Shown: positions 15,075 through 23,894 of the stretch, in pieces
Layout of the letters: each line of letters opens with the position of its first letter
Position numbering within the stretch: position 1 is the stretch's first letter
From: an uncultured bacterium
Lineage (GTDB): Bacteria > Verrucomicrobiota > Verrucomicrobiia > Verrucomicrobiales > Akkermansiaceae
Assembly: GCA_945831585.1 (NCBI GenBank)
Contig: CAMACY010000013.1
Span: 1-35,119, forward strand
DNA: 35,119 nt
Direction: 5' to 3'
Notes under the pieces: generated by a model
Told to the model about the DNA's origin: nothing
Databases searched by the model: none
What the model saw: only the letters and a program-made list of their open reading frames with translations
Program-made: the position numbers and the translations under genes

Positions 15075-16973
15075 ATGAAATTCTCCGGAATCGCAATGGC
15101 TGCGGCGGCTCTGGCTGCGGTGGCTTTCGGTGGGGAGGCGGCGATGCAGAATCTGCAGAAGCCGGTTGCGGGGCAGAAAGCTGTTTTTTCCTTTGGGGGG
15201 GAGGGCTGCCGCGAGTTTCTGCTCGACGGCAAAGCGTTCCAGATTCGTTCGGGGGAGATGCACCCCCAGCGCATTCCCCGCAGCCACTGGCGGCAGCGCA
15301 TTCGCGCCGCCAAGGCCATGGGGTTGAACACCATCGCGTTCTACTGCTTTTGGAATGCCTTGGAGCAGCCCGACGGTAGCTGGGATTTCAGCGGGCGCAA
15401 CGATATTGCCGCGTTCATCGACCTCTGCGCCGAGGAGGGGATGTGGGTGCTCTTCCGTCCGGGACCCTATGTTTGCGGTGAGTGGGATTTGGGCGGTTTG
15501 CCGTCCTACCTGCTGCGCTCGCTGCCTGCGCCGCTGCGCACGACGCGCAACGCTGCCTTTATGGAGGCGCAGGAGCGCTATCTGGAGAAGATGGCGGGCA
15601 TTGCCATCCCCCGGCTGTGCAAGAACGGCGGTCCTATTCTCATGATTCAGTTGGAGAATGAGTATGGCAGCTACCGCAGCGAGCACGATGAGCTGGCCTA
15701 CATCGAGTGGCTGCGCGATTTTTGGACGCGGAAGGGGGCGGATCGCTTCTATGTTTCGGAGGGCACGATGCCTGCTCACCTGCGCTTTGTGCCGGAGGGG
15801 GTGGCCGTGGGGCTCGATCCGGCGGAGAGTGAGCGCGATTTGGTGCATGCGCTCAAGGTGGCGAAGAATGCACCCGTGTTTTCGAGCGAGACCTACCCCG
15901 GCTGGTTGCGCCACTGGCGCGAGGGAAATTGGCTGCCCACCCGCGAAACCTTGGATGCTGTGCGCTGGTATATGCGAACGGGGTTTTCGTTCAACCTCTT
16001 TGTGCTGCATGGAGGCACGAGCTTCGGACTGACGGCCGGGGCGAACTGCAAGCCCGACGGCTCGCAGTTCCAACCCGATCTGACCAGCTATGATTACGGC
16101 TCTCCCATTGGTGAGCAGGGCAACCTGACCTGCGAGTATTTCGAGTATCGCGACATCATCACCGCCGCGCTGCCGCCGGAAGCGGCTGTGCCGGAGCCGC
16201 CTGCGGTTCCCGTGTCCATCGATTTTCCCGAGTTGCTTCCCGTGCGCGTGGCGCGCCTGGGGGAGCTGAGGATGCAGGCGGTGCCCGGGTGCACGGAGAG
16301 CCCTGTGCATGTTGAGGCGCTGGGGCAGAATCAGGGGATGGCCGTGTATAGCACGACCCTGTCTGCCGGCGAGGCTGCCATGCTGCGAGCTGAAGTGCAT
16401 GACTACGCACAGGTCTACCTGGATCAGCAATACATCGGCACGATTGATCGCAGTCTGGGGCAAACCGAGCTGCAGCTTCCCGCCCGCAAGACTGCGGCAA
16501 GGCTGAGCCTTGTCGTGGACACGTTCGGGCATGTCAACTTCACCGCCTACACGGAGAAGGATTTTAAGGGACTTGGTGCGGTGAGCCTCGGGGAGCAACC
16601 GCTGCACGGCTGGAAGACGGCGCTGCTGCCCTTGGAGAAGACCCCGGTAGAAGGGCGGCAGGGAAATGGCATGGTTTTGGGCGAGGGTGCGCTGTTCCGC
16701 GCCACGCTGACGCTCGATGAGCCTGCCGACACGTTTATCGATATGAGCCGCTGGAGCAAGGGCTACGTGTGGGTGAACGGTCACCTGCTGGGGCGCTATT
16801 GGAAGGTCGGGCCGCAGCAGCGCCTGTACTGCCCCGCCGAGTTTCTGCGTGCGGGGAAGAACCGCATCGCGATTCTGGACACGTTGCAGAGCGAGCCCGC
16901 GCCTATTCGCGGTTGCCGCGAGCGTAACACCGAGGTGGAGAAGCGCACGGAAAGCCTCAACAACAACTGGTGA
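15075..16973 (+). CDS. Secreted beta-galactosidase, glycoside hydrolase family 35
   Basis: This enzyme removes terminal beta-galactose from glycans; in gut Verrucomicrobiota such enzymes take part in mucin breakdown. The protein has 632 residues. A signal peptide (MKFSGIAMAAAALAAVAFGG) sends it out of the cytoplasm. The GH35 barrel starts near residue 45 with FQIRSGEMHPQRIP and includes FRPGPYVCGEWDLGGLPSYLL. The acid/base is Glu196 in LENEYGSY and the nucleophile is Glu272 in SSETYPGW. The C-terminal beta-sandwich domains (about 390-600) contain GYVWVNGHLLGRYW, usual in this family. Length and residues indicate an active enzyme. A GTG at 15066 is a possible but less likely start. It stands alone between a terminator and a converging operon. 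Confidence 0.93.
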   Translation: MKFSGIAMAAAALAAVAFGGEAAMQNLQKPVAGQKAVFSFGGEGCREFLLDGKAFQIRSGEMHPQRIPRSHWRQRIRAAKAMGLNTIAFYCFWNALEQPDGSWDFSGRNDIAAFIDLCAEEGMWVLFRPGPYVCGEWDLGGLPSYLLRSLPAPLRTTRNAAFMEAQERYLEKMAGIAIPRLCKNGGPILMIQLENEYGSYRSEHDELAYIEWLRDFWTRKGADRFYVSEGTMPAHLRFVPEGVAVGLDPAESERDLVHALKVAKNAPVFSSETYPGWLRHWREGNWLPTRETLDAVRWYMRTGFSFNLFVLHGGTSFGLTAGANCKPDGSQFQPDLTSYDYGSPIGEQGNLTCEYFEYRDIITAALPPEAAVPEPPAVPVSIDFPELLPVRVARLGELRMQAVPGCTESPVHVEALGQNQGMAVYSTTLSAGEAAMLRAEVHDYAQVYLDQQYIGTIDRSLGQTELQLPARKTAARLSLVVDTFGHVNFTAYTEKDFKGLGAVSLGEQPLHGWKTALLPLEKTPVEGRQGNGMVLGEGALFRATLTLDEPADTFIDMSRWSKGYVWVNGHLLGRYWKVGPQQRLYCPAEFLRAGKNRIAILDTLQSEPAPIRGCRERNTEVEKRTESLNNNW

Positions 16974-17008
16974 GTCGCGCGCGCGGTGCGGCCTGTCCCC
17001 TGCGCGCC

Positions 17009-17998
17009 TCACTCGGCGCAGCAGCGGGGGCAGGCCTCCACAAAATGCTCGGGGCCGATTTCCACCAGGGGGGGGCGTTCCGTCAGCTGCTCGGGGGGAA
17101 CCCCCATGCGCTGGCAGAATCGGCAGCCCGCTACATGGTCGCGGATGGTGGGCACATGGCCGGGGATGGTGGGCAGCATGCTCTTGGGCGCGTAGCCCCG
17201 CCGCGGCATGGCGGCAAGCAGGGCGCGGGTGTAGGCGTGGCGTGGGGCGGCGAAGAGTTCGCACACGGGGGCGCTCTCGACGATGCGCCCGGCGTACATG
17301 ACGAGGACGCGGTCGCAGTTCTGGGCAATGACGCCCAAATCGTGGGTGATGAGGAGGGTGGAGGCGCGGTTGTCGCGTTGCAGCTCGCCCAGCAGGGCGA
17401 GGATTTGCTGCTGCACGGTGACATCGAGGGCTGTGGTGGGCTCGTCGGCGATGATGAGCTGCGGGTGGCAGGCCATGGCCATGGCGATGACGACGCGCTG
17501 CCGCATGCCGCCCGAGAGGGAGCCGGGGTAGTCGGCGGCGCGCTCCTCGGCGGCGGGGATGCGTACGCGCTTGAGGAGCCTGACGGCCTCTACCCAGGCT
17601 TCGTCGGCGTTTAGGTCACGGTGCAGCACGAGGGTTTCCACCAGTTGCTCGCCGATGCTCATGATGGGGTTGAGCGCGCTCATGGGCTCTTGGAAGATGA
17701 CGCCGATGTTGCCGCCGCGCAGGCGGCGGAGTTGCCGCGAGTTGAATTGGCAGATGTCTTTGCCTCGGAAGAGGATTTGACCGCCGGTGATGCGCCCCGC
17801 CGGACGAGGCAGCAGCCGCACGAGGCTCATGGCGGTGACGCTTTTGCCGCAGCCGCTCTCGCCCACGATGCCGACGCATTGCCCGCGCGGCACGGTGAAG
17901 CTCACATCGTCCACCGCACAGAGCTCGCCGCCCTCATCGGCAAAGGAGACGCTGAGGTGTCGGACATCGAGCAGGGGTTTGTCTTCGGTAAAGGCCAT
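17009..17998 (-). CDS. oppD: Peptide ABC transporter ATP-binding protein, OppD type
   Basis: This 329-residue cytoplasmic ATPase drives peptide import. It has Walker A (GESGCGKS), the Q-loop ([12 protein letters not shown]), the ABC signature LSGGMRQRV, Walker B with [12 protein letters not shown], and the His switch LLITHDL. The C-terminal extension after residue 235 has the peptide-transporter motif [12 protein letters not shown] and a Cys cluster (GCRFC...CPRCC), typical of OppD/DppD proteins. It is last in the minus-strand importer operon, 20 bases after the binding-protein gene. Usual systems have a second ATPase (OppF) or a double one (YejF); neither is here, and the second importer in this window has no ATPase. 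It may work as a homodimer, pair with a distant OppF, or serve both importers. Confidence 0.93.
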   Translation of the reverse strand: MAFTEDKPLLDVRHLSVSFADEGGELCAVDDVSFTVPRGQCVGIVGESGCGKSVTAMSLVRLLPRPAGRITGGQILFRGKDICQFNSRQLRRLRGGNIGVIFQEPMSALNPIMSIGEQLVETLVLHRDLNADEAWVEAVRLLKRVRIPAAEERAADYPGSLSGGMRQRVVIAMAMACHPQLIIADEPTTALDVTVQQQILALLGELQRDNRASTLLITHDLGVIAQNCDRVLVMYAGRIVESAPVCELFAAPRHAYTRALLAAMPRRGYAPKSMLPTIPGHVPTIRDHVAGCRFCQRMGVPPEQLTERPPLVEIGPEHFVEACPRCCAE

Positions 17999-18018
17999 GG
18001 CGAGGGAAAGAGGTGCTG

Positions 18019-20205
18019 TCAGAGATTGGGCGGCAGGGGAATGTCGCGCTCGCTTTCGGGGAAGCTCCCGCCGCCGGCGCGCAGGCGCAGGGTTTCGGCG
18101 CGGCGCTCCTCGTCAATCCAGTAGAGGTGACTGTCGAGCGGGTCGTAGTAGCGCGGGGGGCAGAAAGGGTAGTCTCCCTCCTCGGGCCAGCGCAGCCAGC
18201 GCCATTGGGCAAAGCGCCAATAGTTGGTGCTCCATCCGGGTACCCAGGCCCCGGTTTCGTGAATCAGCTGCTGGAGTTGGTGGTGGGCGGCGACGGCCTG
18301 TGCCTCGGTGCCGGCGCGGCGGCAGGCGTCGATGGCGGCATCGATGGCGGGCTCGGCGGTGGCGGTGATGTTGTTGGTGCCGGGCAGGGGGCTGCCGTCC
18401 GGTTTGCAGGCATAGACTGAGGAGAAGAAGGGCGCAGGGTCGGGCAGGGGCGGGGAAAAGCCCCAGGAGAAGAGCGCGGCGGTAAACTGCTTGTCCTTGA
18501 CCTTGAGGTAGAAAACGGTGTCGTCGCTTTGCTCGAGCCGCAGGTCGAGCCCGCAGCGGGCCGCTTCCTCGCGCAGGGTGCTCATGCAGTTGCTGTAGAG
18601 CGGGTCGATGCGCGCGCTGACGGTGATTTGCAGGCGGGTGCCGTCGGGCTTGCACAAGATGCCGTCGCTTCCCTCCTCGGTGTAGCCCGCGCGTGCAAAG
18701 TGCTCGCGCGCTTGTTCGGGGGAGTAGGGGCGCGCCTTGATGCTTTCGTCGGTGTAGATGCCGAAGCCGGAGAAGTAGGAGCCGGCGCGCCGGTAGTCGC
18801 CACGGAAGATGGTCTCGATGACGAGCCGGATGTTGAGGGCGTGGTGGAAGCCCAGCCGCAGCTCTCGGTTGTCAAAGGGCGGGCGGGAGCAGTTGAGGTG
18901 GAAGCCGAAGCAGTTGCGCGGCCAGATGTTGTAGAAGCGGATGCGCTGGATGAAGCCGCGGTGGACGGGGTCGACCTCCAGACCCTCGTACCAGAAGTCC
19001 GATTCGCGTCCCGAATAGGCGTCCAGCTCGCCGATGCGGAAGAGCTCGCGCGCCTTGGTGGGTTCGTTGATGAAGGAGTAGACGATGTTGTCGACGTTGC
19101 AGGCGTAGCGCGTGTAGCGGCGCTTGGCTGCCCACCAGTCGCGCACGCGCGAAAGGGTCATCTGCCGACCCATGATGAGCCCGCCGGGGCGGATGGTGTA
19201 GCCCCCCGTGGTGGGGGCGACGCGCCAGAGGTAGCGCATGGGGTAGTCGGGGCCGAACTCGGCGTAGAAAGCCGTGCAGCTCGGGGGGATGGAGGCGAAG
19301 TAGGGCGCGTAGGGGCGGGCGTCGGCGAGGGTGACGGCAATGCAGTGATCCCCGTAGACGGTGATGTGCGCAAAGTTGCTCTTGTAGTAGTCGTTGTAGA
19401 AGGGCTCGGCGGCGTAGGGCGAGGTGCGTACAAAGAGGGCGGTGATGAAATCGCGCGCGGTGAGTTTGCTGCCGTCGCTGAAGCGCGCCTGTTTGTCGAT
19501 GCGGAAGTAGACGGTGCGTCCATCGGGCGAGACGGCCCAGCGTTCGGCCGTGCCGGGGATGATGGCGCCGGTGCCGGGGTGCAGGCGGATGAGCGGCAGG
19601 TCGATGTCGTCGTAGATGAAGCGTCGGTTGGAGTTGTTGCTGTTGGGGCCGAAGGGGCGCAGGGTGTTGGGGAAGGAGCGCAGCTGCGCGAGCCGCAGGC
19701 TGCCACCCTTGCGCGCGGCGGGGCTGCCCAGCTCGGGCTGGTCGTCGCCGCACTGCCAGCGTAGGTCGGTGGGCAGGTCGACCTCGCGGCGGTAGCGCAG
19801 GTAATCGCCTTCGCGGCTGCGGCGGGCGGCGGCGAGCATTTGCTGCCAGGCATCGCCCAGCGTGCGGTGCAGGCGTTCGCCGGATTCGGTCGTGGCCGGG
19901 GTGCTCAGGTAGGCCTGTAGCGCCTCACTGCCGCGCTCGGCGGCCTCTTCGCCGCGCTGCCGCAGGTATTGCTGCACCTGCGCGTTCCAGTTGGCGGTAA
20001 AGCCGCGAAAGCCGCGCGGCATGTGCCAGCGGTGGGTGTAGGCGGGCACGTCCTCTTCCTCGGCAAAACCGAGGGGCAGCTCGCTGTCTGCCGGGTGCTT
20101 CCATTCGAGACCTTCGTATTCCACGCGGCGCCCGCAGTGGCTCAGCAGCAGGGAGAAGCCCAGCAGAGCGGCGACAATCAGATGCTGGCGGGCGGAGAGG
20201 CTCAT
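18019..20205 (-). CDS. Peptide ABC transporter substrate-binding protein, YejA-like (SBP family 5)
   Basis: An exported binding protein of 728 residues that would deliver peptides to the permeases encoded upstream. The N-terminus has a hydrophobic signal followed by LLLSHC (Cys24); His just before the Cys is unusual for a lipobox, so lipidation is uncertain. The family-5 domain starts near residue 155 (GGSLRLAQLRSFPNTLRPFGPNSN). The stretch FGFHLNCSRPPFDNRELRLGFHHALNIRLVIETIFRGDYRRAGSYF resembles YejA, which binds peptides and microcin C in E. coli. At 728 residues it is about 100 longer than YejA; the extra is a helical N-terminal region of about 130 residues. Its ATG overlaps the upstream permease stop as ATGA. 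Confidence 0.88.
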   Translation of the reverse strand: MSLSARQHLIVAALLGFSLLLSHCGRRVEYEGLEWKHPADSELPLGFAEEEDVPAYTHRWHMPRGFRGFTANWNAQVQQYLRQRGEEAAERGSEALQAYLSTPATTESGERLHRTLGDAWQQMLAAARRSREGDYLRYRREVDLPTDLRWQCGDDQPELGSPAARKGGSLRLAQLRSFPNTLRPFGPNSNNSNRRFIYDDIDLPLIRLHPGTGAIIPGTAERWAVSPDGRTVYFRIDKQARFSDGSKLTARDFITALFVRTSPYAAEPFYNDYYKSNFAHITVYGDHCIAVTLADARPYAPYFASIPPSCTAFYAEFGPDYPMRYLWRVAPTTGGYTIRPGGLIMGRQMTLSRVRDWWAAKRRYTRYACNVDNIVYSFINEPTKARELFRIGELDAYSGRESDFWYEGLEVDPVHRGFIQRIRFYNIWPRNCFGFHLNCSRPPFDNRELRLGFHHALNIRLVIETIFRGDYRRAGSYFSGFGIYTDESIKARPYSPEQAREHFARAGYTEEGSDGILCKPDGTRLQITVSARIDPLYSNCMSTLREEAARCGLDLRLEQSDDTVFYLKVKDKQFTAALFSWGFSPPLPDPAPFFSSVYACKPDGSPLPGTNNITATAEPAIDAAIDACRRAGTEAQAVAAHHQLQQLIHETGAWVPGWSTNYWRFAQWRWLRWPEEGDYPFCPPRYYDPLDSHLYWIDEERRAETLRLRAGGGSFPESERDIPLPPNL

Positions 20206-21797
20206 GACTCGTAGTAGGTGCGGCGACGCGGGTCGCTGGCCTCACGGAAGGCCTCGCCGATGAAGGTGACCATGAGCAGAGTGGCGACCAGCGCCCCGAA
20301 AGCCGAGGACACAATCCAAGGCGAGGAGAGCTTGGAGAGTCCGTCGTTGAGCAGCCGCCCCCACCCGGCGTAGGTGTCGGGCAGGCCGAAGCCCAGATAG
20401 TCCAGCGAGGTGAGCGAGAGCACCACCGCCGCGACGCTGAAGGGGACGAGGGTGACGATGATGCCCGTGAGGTTCGGCAGAATGTGGCGGAAGAGGATGT
20501 GCATGGGCCCGGCTCCCATGACGCGAGCGGCGGCCACATAGTCGCGCGTTTTTTCCTTCATCGTGGCGGTGCGGATGAGGTAGGTCATGGGCATCCACCC
20601 GAAGAGGCAGAGCAGGCCGAGGATGAGCACGAAGCCGCGCAGCTCCTGCGGCACGAGGTCGGAGAGAATCATGACGACGAAGAGGAAAGGCAGCTGCGAG
20701 AGAATCTCGATACCGCGCTGCACCACGAGGTCGAAGCGCCCGCCGAAGTAGCCCATGAGCATGCCCACGGTCAGCCCGATGGCGTAGATGACGGGCAGGT
20801 AGAGCAGGGCGGCCTTGATGTTGACCTGCAGCCCGCCGTAGAGGTAGGCGAGGATGTCGGCTCCCTGGCTGTTGGTGCCCAGCAGGTGCCCGCCCGTCAG
20901 CGGCGGCGCGGGGTGGTAGTAGACGATGTACAGGCGGTGCGGGTCGGACTGGGCAAGGAAGTCCGTCGGGTCGGCGGCATCGGCGTAGCTGCTGCTGCGC
21001 AGCTTGCCGGCTGCGTAGTGCGCGCTGTAGACCTCGCGGCGGTCGCGCGCCCAACCGGTGGCCTGACCATCGAGCCGACCGTTGCGGTAGCGCAGGCGCA
21101 GGTGCACCTGCCCGTCGGGGTAGAGTCGGCAGGCCAGGCCGTTGTAGGGCTGCCCGTTGTGGCGGCAGAGCAGCCCGCCCCGCCATTCCAGCGGTTCGGT
21201 GGGGAAGGGGGCGACATCGGCCACCGGTTCGTAGGGGACGGGCGGCATGAGAACGAGCGAGGGGCGCCCGGGGCAGCCCTGTTCCTGCGCGAGGGCGCGA
21301 TAATCGGTTTCGGCGCGTTCATCGTCACCCATCAGGTCGAAGGTGGAGCCCGGCAGCACGGCGCGCGTGAACGCGGGGAAGTACCAGCGCCCCTTGTATT
21401 CGACGGCAAGCGCGCGCTTGCCGACGATGCTCTGATCCAGCCCCGCCAGCACCAAAAGCAGCCCCAGCAGAATGAGCGACCACTTGCCGCGGCGGATGGA
21501 GGCGAAGCGCTGCAGGCGCTTGCGGTATTCGGGCGGCAGGCGCAGGCTGTCGCGGCTGCGCAGCAAGATGATGCAGCCGAGCAGCGCCAGCAGCGCCATG
21601 CACAGCCAGCCGAACCAGTGGCAGCGCCCGTCGACCTCCAGCCAGGGGGTGTACCAGCCCGGGTATTGCAGGCACTCAAACTCGCGGCTCAGGGTGAAGG
21701 GCCAGGAGATGGTGGGCAACAGCCAGCCGTGCAATTCCCCCAGCACGCCCAGCAGGGCAGCCAGAATGAGCAGCAGACCTGTGAGGTTTTTGGTCAT
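20202..21797 (-). CDS. ABC peptide permease, OppC/YejE type, with long MORN-like insertion
   Basis: An inner-membrane permease subunit of 531 residues; OppC is about 300 and YejE about 340. The ABC permease core is at about 304-531: GTNSQGADILAYLYGG, four or five membrane helices and the ATPase-docking loop in DYVAAARVMGAGPMHILFRHILPN. Residues 1-110 contain three hydrophobic helices. Between them and the core is a soluble stretch of nearly 170 residues. Part of it (about 205-275) looks like MORN-type repeats: NGQPYNGLACRLYPDGQVHL, YRNGRLDGQATGW, YAAGKL. That repeat reading is inferred from pattern. The start ATG at 21797 overlaps the preceding stop as ATGA; the longer frame to 22205 is a shadow of the upstream gene. 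Confidence 0.88.
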   Translation of the reverse strand: MTKNLTGLLLILAALLGVLGELHGWLLPTISWPFTLSREFECLQYPGWYTPWLEVDGRCHWFGWLCMALLALLGCIILLRSRDSLRLPPEYRKRLQRFASIRRGKWSLILLGLLLVLAGLDQSIVGKRALAVEYKGRWYFPAFTRAVLPGSTFDLMGDDERAETDYRALAQEQGCPGRPSLVLMPPVPYEPVADVAPFPTEPLEWRGGLLCRHNGQPYNGLACRLYPDGQVHLRLRYRNGRLDGQATGWARDRREVYSAHYAAGKLRSSSYADAADPTDFLAQSDPHRLYIVYYHPAPPLTGGHLLGTNSQGADILAYLYGGLQVNIKAALLYLPVIYAIGLTVGMLMGYFGGRFDLVVQRGIEILSQLPFLFVVMILSDLVPQELRGFVLILGLLCLFGWMPMTYLIRTATMKEKTRDYVAAARVMGAGPMHILFRHILPNLTGIIVTLVPFSVAAVVLSLTSLDYLGFGLPDTYAGWGRLLNDGLSKLSSPWIVSSAFGALVATLLMVTFIGEAFREASDPRRRTYYES

Positions 21798-23119
21798 TCG
21801 AACTTCACTCGGGGGTCGATGAAAGCCACCAGCATGTCCGAGAGCAGGTTGCCCACAATGATGAGAACGGAACTGAGCAGCAGCGTGCCCATGATGAGCG
21901 AATAGTCCTTGTCCAGCAGTGCCTGGTAGCTGAGCATGCCGAAGCCTTGAATGTCGAACACGCGCTCGATGAGGATGGAGCCGCCCACCACGGCGCAGAT
22001 GACGCTGCCCAGCGTGGAGGCAATGGGGATGAAGGAGTTGCGGAAAGCGTGTCGCCAGACGGCACGGCGGAAGGAGACTCCTTTGGCAATAGCGGTGCGC
22101 ATGTAGTCGGCCGACATTTCCTCTAGGAGGTTGTTCTTCATCATCATGGTCATCATGGCGAAGGACGAGATGACATAGCAGCAGAGGGGCAGCACGGTGT
22201 GCCAAGCTAAATCGCGCAGCTGTTCCTGTCGACTCATGCTTTCAAAGCCCGGGCTGACCAGACCATAGAGCGGGAACCATTCCAGCCCCGCTCCGAGGTA
22301 GACGAGCAACACGGCACCCAGCGCAAAGCCCGGCACTGCATAGCCCACGAAGAGCATAACGCTGGTGATGCTGTCGAACCAGCTGCGGTGGTACAGCGCC
22401 TTGATGACCCCCAGCGGCACGCTGACAGCATAGGTGAGGATGGCGCCGAGCAGCCCGAAGTAAAGCGAGACGGGCAGGCGCTCCAGCATCATGTGCGAAA
22501 CGGGTTGATTGTACTTGTAGGAGCGCCCCAGCGAGCCCTCCAGCAGGCCGTCCAGGGCGCGGCGCTCGGCGACGACCCGCCAGCGGCGGCAGGCGGGGCT
22601 GTGCGCCAGGGCGGCCTCCTGCTTCGGGTCGCGGATGCCGCGGCGCTTGGCCACGCGGTGCGCGCGCGCCTCCGGGGATTCGATGCGCAGCCGCCAGCGC
22701 TCTTCCTGCATCCACGCGCGGGGCAGAAAGACAGCGTTCTCCCCGTCGCGCTGCACCTCCAGCAGCTCCGCGTGACCGTCGGGCGCGGTGAGGGTGAGGC
22801 GTGCCGTGCCGTTATCGTCGAACTCCGCCTTGGCGATTTCCACCGCGCGGGGCAGTACTCCCAGCCACTGCAGGTAGGCCTTGCCCAGCGGTTCGTGTAG
22901 GTTGAAGAGCTCTTCCAAACGCTCGATATCATCGTTGCTGATGCTCTCGCTGCCGCTGCCGATGGCTTTGTCGCCGCTGAGCGCGCCGATGGCCTGTTCT
23001 TGCAGCATGCGCTCCACCGGTCCGCCCGGTACCATGCGCGACAGGCAGAACACGAGAAAGGTGATTCCCAGCAGGGTGATGGGAATCATCAGTAGGCGCC
23101 TGAGCAGATAGGAGCGCAT
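21794..23119 (-). CDS. ABC peptide permease, OppB/YejB type, with extra periplasmic domain
   Basis: The first gene of the minus-strand importer operon encodes a 441-residue inner-membrane permease; OppB is about 306 and YejB about 364. The N-terminal helix (SYLLRRLLMIPITLLGITFLVFCLSRMVPGGP) is typical. Residues about 89-200 form an insertion in the first periplasmic loop, rich in beta-type sequence (TARLTLTAPDGHAELLEVQRDG), before the family motif DGLLEGSLGRSYKYNQPV. Core helices and the docking loop (DYMRTAIAKGVSFRRAVWRHAFRNSFIP) follow. The start at 23119 was chosen because a promoter ends 12 bases upstream; the alternative at 23155 lies upstream of the -10 box. The pairing with a YejA-like binding protein suggests a Yej-type peptide importer. 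Confidence 0.9.
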   Translation of the reverse strand: MRSYLLRRLLMIPITLLGITFLVFCLSRMVPGGPVERMLQEQAIGALSGDKAIGSGSESISNDDIERLEELFNLHEPLGKAYLQWLGVLPRAVEIAKAEFDDNGTARLTLTAPDGHAELLEVQRDGENAVFLPRAWMQEERWRLRIESPEARAHRVAKRRGIRDPKQEAALAHSPACRRWRVVAERRALDGLLEGSLGRSYKYNQPVSHMMLERLPVSLYFGLLGAILTYAVSVPLGVIKALYHRSWFDSITSVMLFVGYAVPGFALGAVLLVYLGAGLEWFPLYGLVSPGFESMSRQEQLRDLAWHTVLPLCCYVISSFAMMTMMMKNNLLEEMSADYMRTAIAKGVSFRRAVWRHAFRNSFIPIASTLGSVICAVVGGSILIERVFDIQGFGMLSYQALLDKDYSLIMGTLLLSSVLIIVGNLLSDMLVAFIDPRVKFE

Positions 23120-23131
23120 AATTTGCGCACG

Positions 23132-23160
23132 ATTGTAGCGTTTTTGCTCTACCATGGCAA
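23132..23160 (-). promoter_or_regulatory. Promoter of the Yej-like importer operon
   Basis: TTGCCA (23155-23160), 17-base spacer, TACAAT (23132-23137) on the minus strand. The gap to the ATG at 23119 is 12 bases, a leader of about five bases. It is divergent from the promoter at 23192-23220. Confidence 0.7.
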
Positions 23161-23191
23161 GCAGGAAGAGCCGGAGCAGCGTACTTCTGTC

Positions 23192-23220
23192 TTGTCAGCT
23201 CGCCGGTACGGACGTATAAT
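23192..23220 (+). promoter_or_regulatory. Promoter of the two-repeat protein gene
   Basis: TTGTCA (23192-23197), 17-base spacer, TATAAT (23215-23220), close to consensus. Seven bases lie between the -10 box and the ATG at 23228. Another in-frame ATG (23219) sits within the -10 box and is unlikely to be used. Confidence 0.75.
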
Positions 23221-23227
23221 GCCGCGC

Positions 23228-23824
23228 ATGGAATGGAATGACCGCTTGATGACGCTGATTCGCGAGTGTGCAGAGCGTTTGCTGTTGGCGCCCCGGGCGC
23301 AGTCGGAGGAGTTTTTCCTGCCCGATGAGCGGGAGTTCCTGGCATCTATCGGTGTTCTGCCTGCCTCGATGCTGGCGCTGCTGCGCGAATACACAACGCA
23401 GGGGCTGCCTTCGCCTACGACGCTCTTGCTGGTGTTGGCGCAGCGCCGCGCTTTTTTCAAGACCTCGCAGCGCGGTATTTCCGGCACAGCGGCGGCGGTG
23501 AAGGCGACGGCTCTTCCGCCGGAGACGGAGGAGTTACAGGGTATGCCCTACCTGCCTTATCTCATTCGCAAGGCCGAGGCGGTGTTGTTCGGCACGCTCG
23601 ATCCGGAGCTGTTTTACCCCGATGCCAAGGATAGGCAATTCTTGCAGGAGAACGGGGCGATTCATCCGGCGGATTTTCTGGCGACGGTGGGGAGTGCCCG
23701 CGGTGACCGACAGCGCGTGGTCACTTATGTGTTGCAGGCGCAGCGCGCGCAGCAGGAGGCTGCGCCCACTCCGCCCGCCGCTGCCGTCGCAACGCCCACT
23801 CAGGGTGAGCTTTCGCTGGGCTGA
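23228..23824 (+). CDS. Uncharacterised protein with two related repeats (DUF5069-like)
   Basis: A soluble protein of 198 residues without signal peptide or membrane helix. It appears to be two copies of one unit. The first, about residues 6-75, contains FFLPDEREFLASIGVLPASMLALL and ends VLAQRRA. The second, about 100-175, contains LFYPDAKDRQFLQENGAIHPADFLATV and ends VLQAQRA. The second half also recalls the DUF5069 pattern (YLPYLIRKAEAVLFGTLDPELFY, then D..FL), a small family common in this phylum; this match is from memory and not certain. The tail (176-198) is low-complexity Ala, Pro and Thr. No function can be given. The start at 23228 is set by the promoter 7 bases upstream. Confidence 0.7.
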   Translation: MEWNDRLMTLIRECAERLLLAPRAQSEEFFLPDEREFLASIGVLPASMLALLREYTTQGLPSPTTLLLVLAQRRAFFKTSQRGISGTAAAVKATALPPETEELQGMPYLPYLIRKAEAVLFGTLDPELFYPDAKDRQFLQENGAIHPADFLATVGSARGDRQRVVTYVLQAQRAQQEAAPTPPAAAVATPTQGELSLG

Positions 23825-23838
23825 GCTGCCGCGCGATG

Positions 23839-23872
23839 AAAACCGCCGCAGCTCGGGGCGAGCGGCGGCGGT
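23839..23872 (-). terminator. Probable terminator of the glycine-zipper lipoprotein gene
   Basis: Read on the minus strand, a stem of 8 and 5 base pairs split by one mismatch (GC-rich, loop of three) is followed by a short T run (four T). It lies 23 bases after the stop at 23895. It may also help to end the converging gene that stops at 23824. Confidence 0.55.
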
Positions 23873-23894
23873 GTCGAAAGCTTGTGCAAGGGGG

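Noticed and set aside
16974..17008. Possible bidirectional terminator between the GH35 gene and oppD
   Set aside because: GC-rich alternating bases allow weak pairing, but there is no clear stem and no T run on either strand.
17068..17075. G8 tract within oppD as possible phase-variation site
   Set aside because: It is near the 3' end of the gene, and runs of 6-8 G are common by chance in this GC-rich sequence.
14886..17264. Minus-strand open frame of 792 codons across the GH35 gene
   Set aside because: It crosses a terminator and promoter region and encodes Arg/Pro/His-rich low-complexity sequence; GH35 motifs are on the plus strand.
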